From contig NZ_CP071935.1 in the NCBI RefSeq assembly GCF_030062585.1, forward strand, positions 434,001 through 498,000: a stretch of DNA of 64,000 bases, read 5' to 3'. The DNA comes from Helicobacter pylori. GTDB lineage: Bacteria; Campylobacterota; Campylobacteria; Campylobacterales; Helicobacteraceae. Position numbers and translations under genes: made by a program. The notes under the pieces are model-generated. The model had not been told where the DNA came from and ran no database searches. It saw only the letters and a list, made by a program, of their open reading frames with translations. Below, in pieces: positions 16,548 to 25,620 of this stretch. Position 1 is the first letter of the stretch, and each line of letters starts with the position of its first letter.

Positions 16548-17891
16548 TTATCCTTGTTTTAAATGTTGGTAATAGCTTTTAACGACCTCTTGGTCGCTAA
16601 AAAAAATCGTTTTGTCTTTAAAGATTTGAATGTTTTCATCGCCCTTGCCTAAAATCAACAACACCTCATCGTCTTTTAAATTTTCTAAAGCGTTTAAAAT
16701 GGCCTTTTTTCGGTCTTTTTCTACAATGACTTTAGAAGAATTATTGATGCCTTTTAAAATATCCTTAATAATGTCTTCTTCGTTTTCGCTCCTAGGGTTG
16801 TCTGAAGTTAAGATGATTTGATGCGCATAACAGCTCGCTATGGCTCCCATTTTAGGGCGCTTGGTTTTATCCCTATCGCCCCCTGCTCCAAAAAGAGCGG
16901 TGATTTTTTGGTTTTTAAAGCTTTCAAAGACTTGTTGCATGCCGTCTGTGGTGTGGGCAAAATCCACGACCACTAAAGGTTTAGGATGCACAATTTCCAA
17001 ACGCCCCTTAACCCCATAAAAGTTTTCTAATAACGGCACGATCGTTTCTAGCGGTAATTGAGTGAGCAATTTGACGCCCAAAACGCCCGCTAAAATATTA
17101 TAAAGGTTGTAACGCCCTAAAAGGGGGGAATGCATAAGGGCGACTTCTTTGAGATTAGGATCTCTTAAATCTTGTTGGTAGCATAAAGACGCGCTAATGG
17201 AGGGGTTGAGCGAAAAGGCTTGAACGTTTAAATGCGCTTTTTTATCTAGCGCGTAAGTGCGCGCGTTAATGGGGTTAAAAAGGGCGTTTGCTTCATCTCT
17301 GTTAATCACTTTCAAGCCCTCATCTTTAAAAAAGCTGTTTTTAATATCTCTGTAATTTTCTATATTTTGATGGAAATCTAAATGATCGCTTGTGATATTG
17401 GTTAAGATTTTAAGAGCGAAATCAAGCCCAGCGATGCGCTTTTGGACAATTGCATGGGAACTCACTTCCATAATAAAGTATTCGCACCCCAAACGAATCG
17501 CTTCTTCTAAATCGCCATAAAGCTCTAAAAGAGTGGGCGTGGTCAAGCCCTTTTCTTTGATGCGTTCATCGTTGATAAAAAACCCCCTTGTGCCTAAAAG
17601 AGCGGTCTTTTTATTCAAATCTAAGAGCAAGGAATACATCAAGCTCGCTGTGGTCGTTTTACCATTAGTGCCAGTAATCCCTACAATTTTCATTTTAAAA
17701 TCAAAGTAGTTTTTAAGCTCGTTAAAATCTAAAATAGCCAGGTTTTTTTCTGCAATTAAAGGAGAGTATTTTTCGTTTAAAGGCGTTTTGACAAAAAGGA
17801 TTTCTTTAGGGTTTTCTAAAACTTCATGCGTGTTATCGCTTAAAAAAGAATAGGTGTGGTTTTGATAAGTCAGGGTTTTTTTAAGCTTCAT
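16548..17891 (-). CDS. murE: UDP-MurNAc-tripeptide synthetase MurE (meso-diaminopimelate type)
   Basis: 447 residues, on the short side for MurE because the N-terminal domain is reduced. ATP loop [10 protein letters not shown] at residues 71-80. The middle domain has [12 protein letters not shown] and [10 protein letters not shown]. The C-terminal domain has [25 protein letters not shown] and DNPRSENE (364-371), the motif that selects meso-diaminopimelate rather than lysine. It adds that amino acid to the peptidoglycan stem peptide in the cytoplasm. It lies 3 bases behind the upstream TPR-like gene and 2 bases before tal. Confidence 0.95.
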   Translation of the reverse strand: MKLKKTLTYQNHTYSFLSDNTHEVLENPKEILFVKTPLNEKYSPLIAEKNLAILDFNELKNYFDFKMKIVGITGTNGKTTTASLMYSLLLDLNKKTALLGTRGFFINDERIKEKGLTTPTLLELYGDLEEAIRLGCEYFIMEVSSHAIVQKRIAGLDFALKILTNITSDHLDFHQNIENYRDIKNSFFKDEGLKVINRDEANALFNPINARTYALDKKAHLNVQAFSLNPSISASLCYQQDLRDPNLKEVALMHSPLLGRYNLYNILAGVLGVKLLTQLPLETIVPLLENFYGVKGRLEIVHPKPLVVVDFAHTTDGMQQVFESFKNQKITALFGAGGDRDKTKRPKMGAIASCYAHQIILTSDNPRSENEEDIIKDILKGINNSSKVIVEKDRKKAILNALENLKDDEVLLILGKGDENIQIFKDKTIFFSDQEVVKSYYQHLKQG

Positions 17892-17894
17892 TCT

Positions 17895-18506
17895 TTAAGC
17901 CTTATTGGATTTTAAGGCGTCTTCTAAAAGAGAACGCAAAAATTTATCGTAAATAAAAGAATCTTCATGCATGTTTTCAATGTAATTGATTGCTAATTCA
18001 TAATAGCCATAATGGTTCAATTCTTTCAAAAATTCATAAAAATCCTCTTTATTGTCAAAAATCACCCTAGAGCTGAACATCAAATCTTCAAACGCCTCCT
18101 TAAAGCCGCGCTCCAAGCTCAAGCGTTTGAAATCCGCATACAAAATGCCGTTCAACTCCTCGCCTTTTTGAGAAATTTGCGCATCAATCTTTTCAGTCAT
18201 TTGGTTTAGCCCTTCATCAAAAGAAGCGATCAAATTGATGATTTGCTCTTCAGCCTGGTTTTTTAAACTCCGTTTTTGCATAGCGATCAAGCTTTGATAC
18301 AATTCATAAAAGCTATGGGCTTCTTTAGGGAAATCTTTAGCGATGTCGCTTAATAACGCCCCCACTTTGGCTTTTTGGTTGTCTTTATCCAAAAACAACA
18401 CTTCAGAAAAAAGGCGTAACGCTTCAGCGTAATGGGCTTGCTTGAACGCTAAAAAGCCATCTTTGATCAACGCGCGCTTTTTAAATTCATAATCAAACTT
18501 TTGCAT
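17895..18506 (-). CDS. TPR-like helical protein, unknown function
   Basis: 203 residues, almost wholly alpha-helical, no signal peptide and no membrane segment. Residues 12-45 (KDGFLAFKQAHYAEALRLFSEVLFLDKDNQKA) read as a TPR-type helix pair. The rest is acidic coiled helix. It probably acts as a cytoplasmic scaffold. It lies between nfuA-like and murE genes on the same strand with gaps of 3-11 bases. I know homologues only as conserved hypothetical proteins of Helicobacter and relatives. Confidence 0.7.
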   Translation of the reverse strand: MQKFDYEFKKRALIKDGFLAFKQAHYAEALRLFSEVLFLDKDNQKAKVGALLSDIAKDFPKEAHSFYELYQSLIAMQKRSLKNQAEEQIINLIASFDEGLNQMTEKIDAQISQKGEELNGILYADFKRLSLERGFKEAFEDLMFSSRVIFDNKEDFYEFLKELNHYGYYELAINYIENMHEDSFIYDKFLRSLLEDALKSNKA

Positions 18507-18517
18507 GCCTATAATCC

Positions 18518-18787
18518 TTAAAGCTTATCAAACTCCTTAGCGTTTTCTAAGCACACCACTTCTAAATTGGGGTGGATATCCATTTTAAGTTGCCTTTCAA
18601 TGACATTTTTTAAAGTGATCTTACTGCTAGAGCAAGTCTTACACGCTCCCTCTAAAGCCACATAAATTTTCATGCTTTTCACCCCAAGCACTTCAATATT
18701 ACCGCCATCTTTGAGCAAGTAAGGGCGGATCTTTTCTATCACAATACGCACCGGTTTTTGTAAATCTTCATCGCTAAATTCTATCAT
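18518..18787 (-). CDS. NifU C-terminal-type iron-sulfur scaffold (Nfu)
   Basis: 89 residues, exactly the Nfu domain. The CxxC pair that holds a bridging iron-sulfur cluster is Cys49 and Cys52 (LEGACKTCSSSKITLK), preceded by RPYLLKDGGNIEVLGV. It would carry clusters to client proteins in the cytoplasm, working with the separate NifS/NifU machinery of this species. It opens the minus-strand run that continues with the TPR-like protein, murE and tal. Confidence 0.88.
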   Translation of the reverse strand: MIEFSDEDLQKPVRIVIEKIRPYLLKDGGNIEVLGVKSMKIYVALEGACKTCSSSKITLKNVIERQLKMDIHPNLEVVCLENAKEFDKL

Positions 18788-18828
18788 TTTTAAAAACCTT
18801 ATTTTTAAAATTTTACTTTAAGATACCA

Positions 18829-18834
18829 TATAAT
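18829..18834 (+). promoter_or_regulatory. Likely -10 box of the phosphate permease gene
   Basis: TATAAT; a start of transcription near 18841 would give a leader of about 87 bases that contains the hairpin at 18866-18902. Confidence 0.4.
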
Positions 18835-18865
18835 GAGCCATTTTTATCAAACAACGCTTTTTAAG

Positions 18866-18902
18866 AGTGGCTCAAGGGCTAATTGGATAGAATAGAGCCA
18901 CT
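18866..18902 (+). promoter_or_regulatory. Leader hairpin before the phosphate permease
   Basis: AGTGGCTC (18866-18873) and GAGCCACT (18895-18902) are perfect inverted 8-base arms around a 21-base loop. The structure ends 25 bases before the ATG. It has no U-run, so it is more likely a regulatory leader element or protein site than a terminator. Confidence 0.45.
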
Positions 18903-18927
18903 ATTAGAATAAGGTTTTGATGACGGT

Positions 18928-20529
18928 ATGGAAATTAAAAACATCAAAGAGTTTGAAAAAGCTTCCAAAAAACTCCAAAAAGACACTTTAAAGATCGCTC
19001 TCGCTCTTTTGTTTCTCATCGGTGCCGCTTTGCTCGCTCTCATTTTTGGGCAGGCTAATTCTAAGGGATTGTTGCTCATCTTTGCGGCTGTGATTGGGGG
19101 GTATATGGCGATGAATATTGGCGCGAACGATGTGTCTAATAATGTCGGCCCTGCCGTAGGCTCTAAAGCCATTAGCATGGGTGGGGCGATTTTGATTGCT
19201 GCGATTTGTGAAATGCTTGGAGCGATCATTGCTGGGGGGGAAGTGGTTTCTACGATTAAGGGTCGTATCGTTTCGCCTGAATTTATTAATGATGCGCATG
19301 TTTTCATTAATGTCATGTTGGCTAGCTTACTCAGTGGGGCGTTGTGGTTGCATGTAGCCACTTTAATTGGCGCTCCCGTTTCCACTTCACACTCTGTAGT
19401 GGGGGGGATTATGGGGGCTGGAATGGCAGCAGCTGGAATGGCAGCGGTCAATTGGCATTTTTTATCCGGCATTGTGGCTAGTTGGGTAATTTCGCCTTTA
19501 ATGGGGGCTTTGATAGCCATGTTTTTTTTAATGCTCATTAAAAAGACTATCGCTTATAAAGAAGATAAAAAGAGCGCGGCTTTAAAGGTCGTGCCTTATT
19601 TGGTAGCGTTGATGAGCTTAACATTTAGCTGGTATTTGATGGTTAAGGTTTTAAAACGCCTCTATGCGGTGGGTTTTGAAATCCAGCTCGCTTGCGGTTG
19701 CATCCTTGCGCTTTTAATCTTTATCCTTTTTAAAAGATTTGTGTTAAAAAAAGCCCCGCAATTAGAAAACAGCCATGAAAGCATTAATGAGCTTTTCAAT
19801 GTCCCTTTGATTTTTGCTGCTGCGCTTTTAAGCTTTGCGCATGGGGCTAATGATGTGGCTAACGCTATAGGCCCTTTAGCGGCCATCAGTCAAACTTTAG
19901 AAGATGCGAATAGCCCCATAGGGAATACTTTAAGCTCTGTGCCGTTGTGGATTATGGTAGTGGGGGCAGCTGGGATCGCTTTAGGCTTGAGCTTGTATGG
20001 GCCAAAGCTCATTAAAACGGTGGGGTCAGAAATCACAGAATTAGACAAAATGCAAGCTTTTTGCATCGCGCTTTCAGCAGTCATCACCGTGCTTTTAGCC
20101 TCTCAATTAGGCTTACCGGTAAGCTCTACGCATATTGTGGTGGGCGCGGTGTTTGGGGTGGGCTTTTTAAGGGAGCGTTTAAGGGAGCAATCAAGAAGGC
20201 GTTTTGCTAGGATCAGAGACAACATTGTAGCCGCACACTTTGGGGAAGATTTAGAAGAAATTGAAGGCTTTTTAGAGCGCTTTGATAAAGCCAATTTGAA
20301 AGAAAAATCGCTCATGCTAGAGAGCTTGAAAAAAAGCAAGAACACCGCCATCGCTTTGGAATTGAAAAAGAAAGAAAAAAAGTCGCTTAAAAAAGTGTAT
20401 AAAGAAGAAGTGATCAAGCGTTCCATTTTAAAAAAGATTGTTACCGCTTGGTTGGTAACCGTGCCGGTTTCTGCACTTTTGGGGGCGCTTCTTTTTGTGG
20501 CTCTTGGTTTTATAGAAAAGTATTTCTAG
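18928..20529 (+). CDS. pit: Inorganic phosphate transporter (Pit family)
   Basis: 533 residues. Inner membrane proton-coupled phosphate (metal-phosphate) carrier. Both halves carry the PiT signature: GANDVSNNVGPAVGSKA from residue 65 and HGANDVANAIGPLAAIS from residue 305. STSHSVVGGIMGAG and SSTHIVVGAVFGVG are the matching pore segments. A long charged cytoplasmic stretch (about residues 415-500, rich in Lys and Glu) precedes the last helix. The start at 18928 gives a short amphipathic N-terminus before the first helix. The gene is preceded by a leader hairpin and diverges from the Nfu gene. Confidence 0.93.
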   Translation: MEIKNIKEFEKASKKLQKDTLKIALALLFLIGAALLALIFGQANSKGLLLIFAAVIGGYMAMNIGANDVSNNVGPAVGSKAISMGGAILIAAICEMLGAIIAGGEVVSTIKGRIVSPEFINDAHVFINVMLASLLSGALWLHVATLIGAPVSTSHSVVGGIMGAGMAAAGMAAVNWHFLSGIVASWVISPLMGALIAMFFLMLIKKTIAYKEDKKSAALKVVPYLVALMSLTFSWYLMVKVLKRLYAVGFEIQLACGCILALLIFILFKRFVLKKAPQLENSHESINELFNVPLIFAAALLSFAHGANDVANAIGPLAAISQTLEDANSPIGNTLSSVPLWIMVVGAAGIALGLSLYGPKLIKTVGSEITELDKMQAFCIALSAVITVLLASQLGLPVSSTHIVVGAVFGVGFLRERLREQSRRRFARIRDNIVAAHFGEDLEEIEGFLERFDKANLKEKSLMLESLKKSKNTAIALELKKKEKKSLKKVYKEEVIKRSILKKIVTAWLVTVPVSALLGALLFVALGFIEKYF

Positions 20530-20631
20530 GGTTTTTAAAGGCTTGATTTTTAAAGTTAGGCTTAATCTTTTATGTTAAAATTCTAAGATTTTATATATTT
20601 TATATTTATCGTTAGGTTTTAGGTTTAAATC

Positions 20632-21981
20632 ATGGGGAGGAATCAAGGAGCTTATTTGGATCCGTCTGAATCAATTTTGATGTTGATGGTTGCTTTTTTA
20701 TTGGTGCTGTTGAACGCTTTTTTTGTGCTTTCAGAGTTTGCCCTTGTGAAAGTGCGTAAAACCCGCTTAGAAGAGCTGGTTAAAATCGGTAATTCCAACG
20801 CTAAACTCGCTTTAAAGATGAGTCAAAGACTAGACACTTATTTGAGCGCCACGCAGTTAGGCATCACCCTTTCTTCACTAGCTTTAGGCTGGGTGGGTGA
20901 GCCCGCTATCGCAAAATTGTTAGCCGCGCTGTTTGAGTCTATGGATTTGAGAGAAAATCCTATTTTTATCCATTCAATGAGCGTGGTCATAGCGTTTTTA
21001 AGCATCACTTTTTTGCATGTCGTGTTGGGCGAGATTGTGCCTAAATCTTTAGCGATCGCTAAATCTGAAAAAGCCGCTCTTTTTGCCGCACGCCCTTTGC
21101 ATGTGTTTTGGGTCGTGTTTTACCCGGTGGTGCGCTTGTTTGATGTGATCGCTCATTTCTTTTTAAAAAAAGTGGGCATCAATCCTAAAGAGCATGAGGG
21201 CACGCATTCTGAAGAAGAGTTAAAAATCATCGTGGGCGAGAGTTTGAGAGAGGGCATTATTGATTCAGTGGAGGGCGAAATCATTAAAAACGCGGTGGAT
21301 TTTTCTGACACGAGCGCTAAAGAAATCATGACCCCACGAAAAGACATGGTGTGTTTGGACGAAGAAAACAGCTATGAAGAAAATATAGACATTGTTTTAA
21401 AAAGCCGCTTCACGCGCTACCCTTATTGCAAGGGTTCTAAGGATAACATTATCGGCATGGTGCATATCAGAGACTTGCTTTCTCGCTCTATTTTTACCCC
21501 CAAAATGCATGATTTCAATCAAATCGTTAGGAAAATGATCATCGTCCCTGAGAGCGCGTCTATTTCTCAAATCCTTATTAAAATGAAAAAAGAGCAAATC
21601 CATACCGCTTTGGTGATTGATGAATACGGCGGCACGGCCGGGTTGCTCACTATGGAAGATATTATTGAAGAAATCATGGGAGAGATTAGCGACGAATACG
21701 ATTTAAAACAAGAGGGCGTGAACAAGCTTGAAGAAGGCGTGTTTGAATTAGAGGGCATGCTGGATTTAGAGAGCGTAGAAGAAGTGCTTCACATTGAATT
21801 TGACAAAGAATGCGAGCAGGTAACGCTTGGGGGCTATGTTTTCAGCTTGTTAGAGCGCATGCCTATGGAGGGGGATACAATCGTTTCGCATGGGTATGCT
21901 TTTGAAGTCTTAAGCGTGGATGGGGCTAGGATAAAACGCTTGAAAGCGGTTAAACAAGATCAGGGAGAAAATGAAGCATGA
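20632..21981 (+). CDS. CorC/HlyC-type membrane protein with CBS domains
   Basis: 449 residues. Four membrane helices of a DUF21/CNNM domain (about 10-190), two CBS domains (about 215-345; IMTPRKDMVCLDEENSYEE and VIDEYGGTAGLLTMEDIIEEIMGE), then a C-terminal CorC/HlyC domain (about 355-440). Family members are magnesium or cobalt exporters or ion-linked regulators; the old label is hemolysin. An in-frame TTG at 20656 has a strong AAGGAG at 20645-20650, whereas the ATG at 20632 has only a weak site. The true start may therefore be 20656, which removes eight residues. It overlaps the next gene by four bases (ATGA). Confidence 0.88.
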   Translation: MGRNQGAYLDPSESILMLMVAFLLVLLNAFFVLSEFALVKVRKTRLEELVKIGNSNAKLALKMSQRLDTYLSATQLGITLSSLALGWVGEPAIAKLLAALFESMDLRENPIFIHSMSVVIAFLSITFLHVVLGEIVPKSLAIAKSEKAALFAARPLHVFWVVFYPVVRLFDVIAHFFLKKVGINPKEHEGTHSEEELKIIVGESLREGIIDSVEGEIIKNAVDFSDTSAKEIMTPRKDMVCLDEENSYEENIDIVLKSRFTRYPYCKGSKDNIIGMVHIRDLLSRSIFTPKMHDFNQIVRKMIIVPESASISQILIKMKKEQIHTALVIDEYGGTAGLLTMEDIIEEIMGEISDEYDLKQEGVNKLEEGVFELEGMLDLESVEEVLHIEFDKECEQVTLGGYVFSLLERMPMEGDTIVSHGYAFEVLSVDGARIKRLKAVKQDQGENEA

Positions 21982-23510
21982 AAAAAACAACCCTCTTTGT
22001 ATTGGGCTTATTATTCAATAGCTCTTTAAGCGCTGTTGATGGAGTTCCTAAAACCGAGCCTTCTTCTTTGAATTTGGCTGAAGATAGCCTGCCTTTGAAC
22101 CACCCTAACGCTCAAAAACTCTCTTTAAAAAACGCATGGGCTAGGGTGTTATCCAATCATGAAGGCTTGCATGCGCAAGAATACGCCATTAAGCGAGCGA
22201 GTAAAATGAAATTAGCGGCCAAGCTTTCTTTTTTGCCTCAAATTGATTTGAGCGCGTTTTACGTGTATCTTTCTAACCCCATTAAAATGGATTTTGCCAG
22301 CCAAAAACAACCGGGCGTGCAAAAAGCCACCAACCAGATCCATCAAGGCTTGCAAAACATCCAGCAAAATATCCCCCCTCAAGTATTAACCCCTCAAATC
22401 CAAGCGGGCATGCAAGGGGTGATGCAAGGTTTTGGGGCTTTGAGCAGCACTTTAGAAGCCCCCTTATTGTTTTCTAAGCAAAATGTCGTGATTGGGGCGT
22501 TGAGCATTATTTACCCCCTTTATATGGGTGGGGCAAGATTCACGATGGTGCGCATTGCGGATTTGATGCAAAAAGACGCCAATGAAGTGTATCGTTTGAA
22601 AAAGCTTTCCACTTTTCAAGAGCTTGTGAGCGTGTATTATGGCATGGTGTTAAACGCAGAAGTGGCTGAAACTTTAGAAGAGGTAGAAAAAGGCCATTAT
22701 AAGCATTTCCAAAACGCTTTAAAAATGCAAAAAGTAGGGCAAATCGCTAGGGTAGAAACCTTAGGCGCTCAAGTGGCTTATGATAAGGCCCATATCGCTA
22801 GCGTTAAGGCTAAAGACGTGTTAGAAGTTTCGCAGCTCTCGTTCAATTCCATTTTATCTAGCAAGGACGATCTAGCGCCTTCAAGCAAATTAGAGATCCA
22901 CACCGAGAAAAATCTGCCCGATCTGAGCTTTTTTGTTTCTTCCACGCTCAATTCCTACCCGGTTTTAAAGACTTTAGAAAACCAGGTTCAAATTTCTAAA
23001 GAAAACACCAAACTACAGATCGCTAAATTCTTGCCCCAAGTGAGTTTTTTTGGCTCTTATATCATGAAACAAAACAATTCGGTGTTTGAAGACATGATCC
23101 CTAGTTGGTTTGTGGGCGTGGCGGGGCGCATGCCCATACTCTCCCCCACAGGGCGTTTCCAAAAATACCAAGCGAGCAAATTAGCGGAGTTGCAAGCCAG
23201 TAGCGAACAAATCCAAGCTAAAAAAAACATGGAATTATTAGTGAATAAGACTTATAAAGAGACGCTTTCTTATTTGAAAGAATACAAAAGCCTGCTTTCT
23301 AGCGTGGAATTAGCCAAGGAAAATTTAAAACTCCAAGAGCAGGCTTTTTTACAAGGTTTAAGCACCAACGCTCAAGTCATTGATGCGAGAAACACGCTTT
23401 CTTCTATCATCGTGGAGCAAAAAAGCGTGGCTTATAAATACATCGTTTCATTAGCGAATTTAATGGCGTTAAGCGATCACATTGATTTATTTTATGAATT
23501 TGTTTATTAA
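21978..23510 (+). CDS. TolC-like outer membrane efflux protein
   Basis: 510 residues with a signal peptide (MKKTTLFVLGLLFNSSLSAVDG). It has the long helical hairpins of TolC, including LSLKNAWARVLSNHEGLHAQEYAIKRAS near residue 50 and the repeat half around KTLENQVQISKENTKLQIAKFLPQVSFFGSY. It would form the outer membrane channel of the exporter with the HlyD-like and ABC-2 proteins encoded just downstream (gaps of about 11 bases). A Gln/Pro-rich segment (about residues 105-150, NIQQNIPPQVLTPQIQ) is an unusual insertion that could lie in an extracellular loop. Confidence 0.88.
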   Translation: MKKTTLFVLGLLFNSSLSAVDGVPKTEPSSLNLAEDSLPLNHPNAQKLSLKNAWARVLSNHEGLHAQEYAIKRASKMKLAAKLSFLPQIDLSAFYVYLSNPIKMDFASQKQPGVQKATNQIHQGLQNIQQNIPPQVLTPQIQAGMQGVMQGFGALSSTLEAPLLFSKQNVVIGALSIIYPLYMGGARFTMVRIADLMQKDANEVYRLKKLSTFQELVSVYYGMVLNAEVAETLEEVEKGHYKHFQNALKMQKVGQIARVETLGAQVAYDKAHIASVKAKDVLEVSQLSFNSILSSKDDLAPSSKLEIHTEKNLPDLSFFVSSTLNSYPVLKTLENQVQISKENTKLQIAKFLPQVSFFGSYIMKQNNSVFEDMIPSWFVGVAGRMPILSPTGRFQKYQASKLAELQASSEQIQAKKNMELLVNKTYKETLSYLKEYKSLLSSVELAKENLKLQEQAFLQGLSTNAQVIDARNTLSSIIVEQKSVAYKYIVSLANLMALSDHIDLFYEFVY

Positions 23511-23521
23511 AGGAAAAAATC

Positions 23522-24511
23522 ATGTCAAACAGCATGTTGGATAAAAATAAAGCGATTCTTACAGGGGGTGGGGCTTTATTATTAGGGCTAATCGTGCTTT
23601 TTTATTTAGCTTATCGCCCTAAGGCTGAAGTGCTGCAAGGGTTTTTGGAGGCCAGAGAATACAGCGTGAGCTCCAAAGTCCCTGGCCGCATTGAAAAGGT
23701 GTTTGTTAAAAAAGGCGATCACATTAAAAAAGGCGATTTGGTTTTTAGCATTTCTAGCCCTGAATTAGAAGCCAAGCTCGCTCAAGCTGAAGCCGGGCAT
23801 AAAGCCGCTAAAGCGCTTAGCGATGAAGTCAAAAGAGGCTCAAGAGACGAAACGATCAATTCTGCAAGAGACGTTTGGCAAGCGGCAAAATCTCAAGCGA
23901 CTTTAGCCAAAGAGACTTATAAGCGCGTTCAAGATTTGTATGATAATGGCGTGGCAAGCTTGCAAAAGCGCGATGAAGCCTATGCGGCTTATGAAAGCAC
24001 TAAATACAACGAGAGCGCGGCTTACCAAAAGTATAAAATGGCTTTAGGGGGGGCGAGCTCTGAAAGTAAGATTGCCGCTAAGGCTAAAGAGAGCGCGGCT
24101 TTAGGGCAAGTGAATGAAGTGGAGTCTTATTTAAAAGATGTCAAAGCTACAGCCCCAATTGATGGGGAAGTGAGTAACGTGCTTTTAAGCGGTGGCGAGC
24201 TTAGCCCTAAGGGCTTTCCTGTGGTGCTCATGATTGATTTAAAGGATAGTTGGTTAAAAATCAGCGTGCCTGAAAAGTATTTGAACGAGTTTAAAGTGGG
24301 TAAGGAATTTGAAGGCTATATCCCAGCGTTGAAAAAAAGCGCGAAATTCAGGGTCAAATATTTGAGCGTGATGGGGGATTTTGCGACTTGGAAAGCGACG
24401 AATAATTCCAACACTTACGACATGAAAAGCTATGAAGTGGAGGCCATACCCTTAGAAGAGTTGGAAAATTTTAGGGTAGGGATGAGCGTGTTGGTTACCA
24501 TTAAACCTTAA
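23522..24511 (+). CDS. HlyD-family membrane fusion protein
   Basis: 329 residues: one N-terminal membrane helix (about 13-28), a split lipoyl domain (SSKVPGRIEKVFVKKGDHIKKGDLVF and ATAPIDGEVSNVLLSGGELS), a coiled-coil hairpin between them (about 80-195), and beta-barrel domains after. This is the periplasmic adaptor joining an inner membrane pump to a TolC channel. Order and spacing (TolC-like before, two ABC-2 permeases after) indicate one operon. It resembles the YhiI/YbhG type of adaptor found with ABC-2 exporters. Confidence 0.9.
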   Translation: MSNSMLDKNKAILTGGGALLLGLIVLFYLAYRPKAEVLQGFLEAREYSVSSKVPGRIEKVFVKKGDHIKKGDLVFSISSPELEAKLAQAEAGHKAAKALSDEVKRGSRDETINSARDVWQAAKSQATLAKETYKRVQDLYDNGVASLQKRDEAYAAYESTKYNESAAYQKYKMALGGASSESKIAAKAKESAALGQVNEVESYLKDVKATAPIDGEVSNVLLSGGELSPKGFPVVLMIDLKDSWLKISVPEKYLNEFKVGKEFEGYIPALKKSAKFRVKYLSVMGDFATWKATNNSNTYDMKSYEVEAIPLEELENFRVGMSVLVTIKP

Positions 24512-24522
24512 AAAGGATTGTT

Positions 24523-25620
24523 TTGTTCAGATTGATAAGCGCATGGGTTTTACAAGACAAGTTCTTGTTTGTCGTGTGTTTTATATTGCCTTTTTGTTTA
24601 GGGGTTTTAGGCACGCAAATCTTTAAACAAGAGACCCCAAGACAGCTCCCTATCGTGGTGGTGGATTTGGATAAGACCACTACAAGCCATCAAGTGGCGT
24701 TTGAATTAGGTGCAACGAGCGCGCTTCAAATCAAATACCAGGTTACTAGCCTTTTAGAAGCCAAACGCTTTTTAAACTCCGCTGAAGCGTATGGGGCGTT
24801 AGTTTTGCCTAGAGATTTAGAGAAAAAAATCAAAATGGGGCGAAAGGTGGATTTGCCCTTTTATTATAACGCTGAGTACGTTTTAGTGGGCAAAACGCTC
24901 AAAAACGCCTTTTTGCAAACCGCTTTGACCTTAGACGCTAAAACCTTAGCCACCAAAGCTTTAGTGCGAGATTCCAATTTGATTTCCGCTAAAGCCCAAG
25001 CAATGCCTATTGTTTTGAAATTGCATGCCCTATACAATGAAGAAAACAATTACACGCAATACCTTTTAAGCGTGATGCTGCCTTGCATGTGGCTCATTTT
25101 TATTGCGATTGGCATGCTCAATTTCATTCAAAAAATCTCTAACATGCGAGAGCTTTTAATCAGTATTTTAGCGAATGCGTGCGTGTTTAGCTTTTGGGGG
25201 ATGGGCATGGCGTTTTATTTTAATCTCATTGGCATGGAGGGGCATTATGCACACTTGTCATTGGTCTTTTTAGCGGTAGTCTTGATGACGCTCATTATGA
25301 GCGGGTTTGTGGTGCTAGTTTATGGCGTTTCAAAAAGCGCTATTGAAACCGCTGGTGCGATTGGGGTCTATACCGCTCCAAGCTTTGCGTTTGCTGGGGT
25401 GACTTACCCGCAAAACAACATGGAAATTTTTGGGAGTTTTTGGAGCCATTGCTTGCCCATTAGCCATTTTATGAGATTCTTTTTACAAGAGGCCTATTAT
25501 AAGACGGATTTAACAGAATCTTTAAATTCTTTAATGCCCCTTTTGTTCTTTTTAATCTTTTTAGCCTTAGGGCTTTTGGTTTTTTATTTTTCTTTTAAAA
25601 AAGACAAGGCTAGTGCATGA
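24523..25620 (+). CDS. ABC-2-type export permease, first of a pair
   Basis: 365 residues. One N-terminal helix, a large periplasmic domain (about 40-185; LPIVVVDLDKTTTSHQVAFE), then five helices with MLPCMWLIFIAIGMLNF and GAIGVYTAPSFAFAGVTYP. This is the YhhJ/YbhS-like permease form. The TTG start at 24523 has AAGGA five bases upstream. No ATP-binding protein is encoded in the cluster. The gene ends with ATGA overlap into its paralogue. Confidence 0.87.
   Translation: MFRLISAWVLQDKFLFVVCFILPFCLGVLGTQIFKQETPRQLPIVVVDLDKTTTSHQVAFELGATSALQIKYQVTSLLEAKRFLNSAEAYGALVLPRDLEKKIKMGRKVDLPFYYNAEYVLVGKTLKNAFLQTALTLDAKTLATKALVRDSNLISAKAQAMPIVLKLHALYNEENNYTQYLLSVMLPCMWLIFIAIGMLNFIQKISNMRELLISILANACVFSFWGMGMAFYFNLIGMEGHYAHLSLVFLAVVLMTLIMSGFVVLVYGVSKSAIETAGAIGVYTAPSFAFAGVTYPQNNMEIFGSFWSHCLPISHFMRFFLQEAYYKTDLTESLNSLMPLLFFLIFLALGLLVFYFSFKKDKASA

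Noticed and set aside
19234-19240. Seven-G runs in the phosphate permease (19234-19240 and 19401-19407), HlyD-like gene (24047-24053) and a C7 run in the TPR gene (30922-30928)
   Set aside because: In frame and shorter than the tract lengths that usually vary; listed only as possible weak slip sites.
18879-19538. 219-codon frame on the minus strand opposite the phosphate permease gene
   Set aside because: It mirrors a strongly coding gene with clear family motifs on the plus strand; the amino acid mix (Ala, Pro, Met-rich) is that of a shadow frame.
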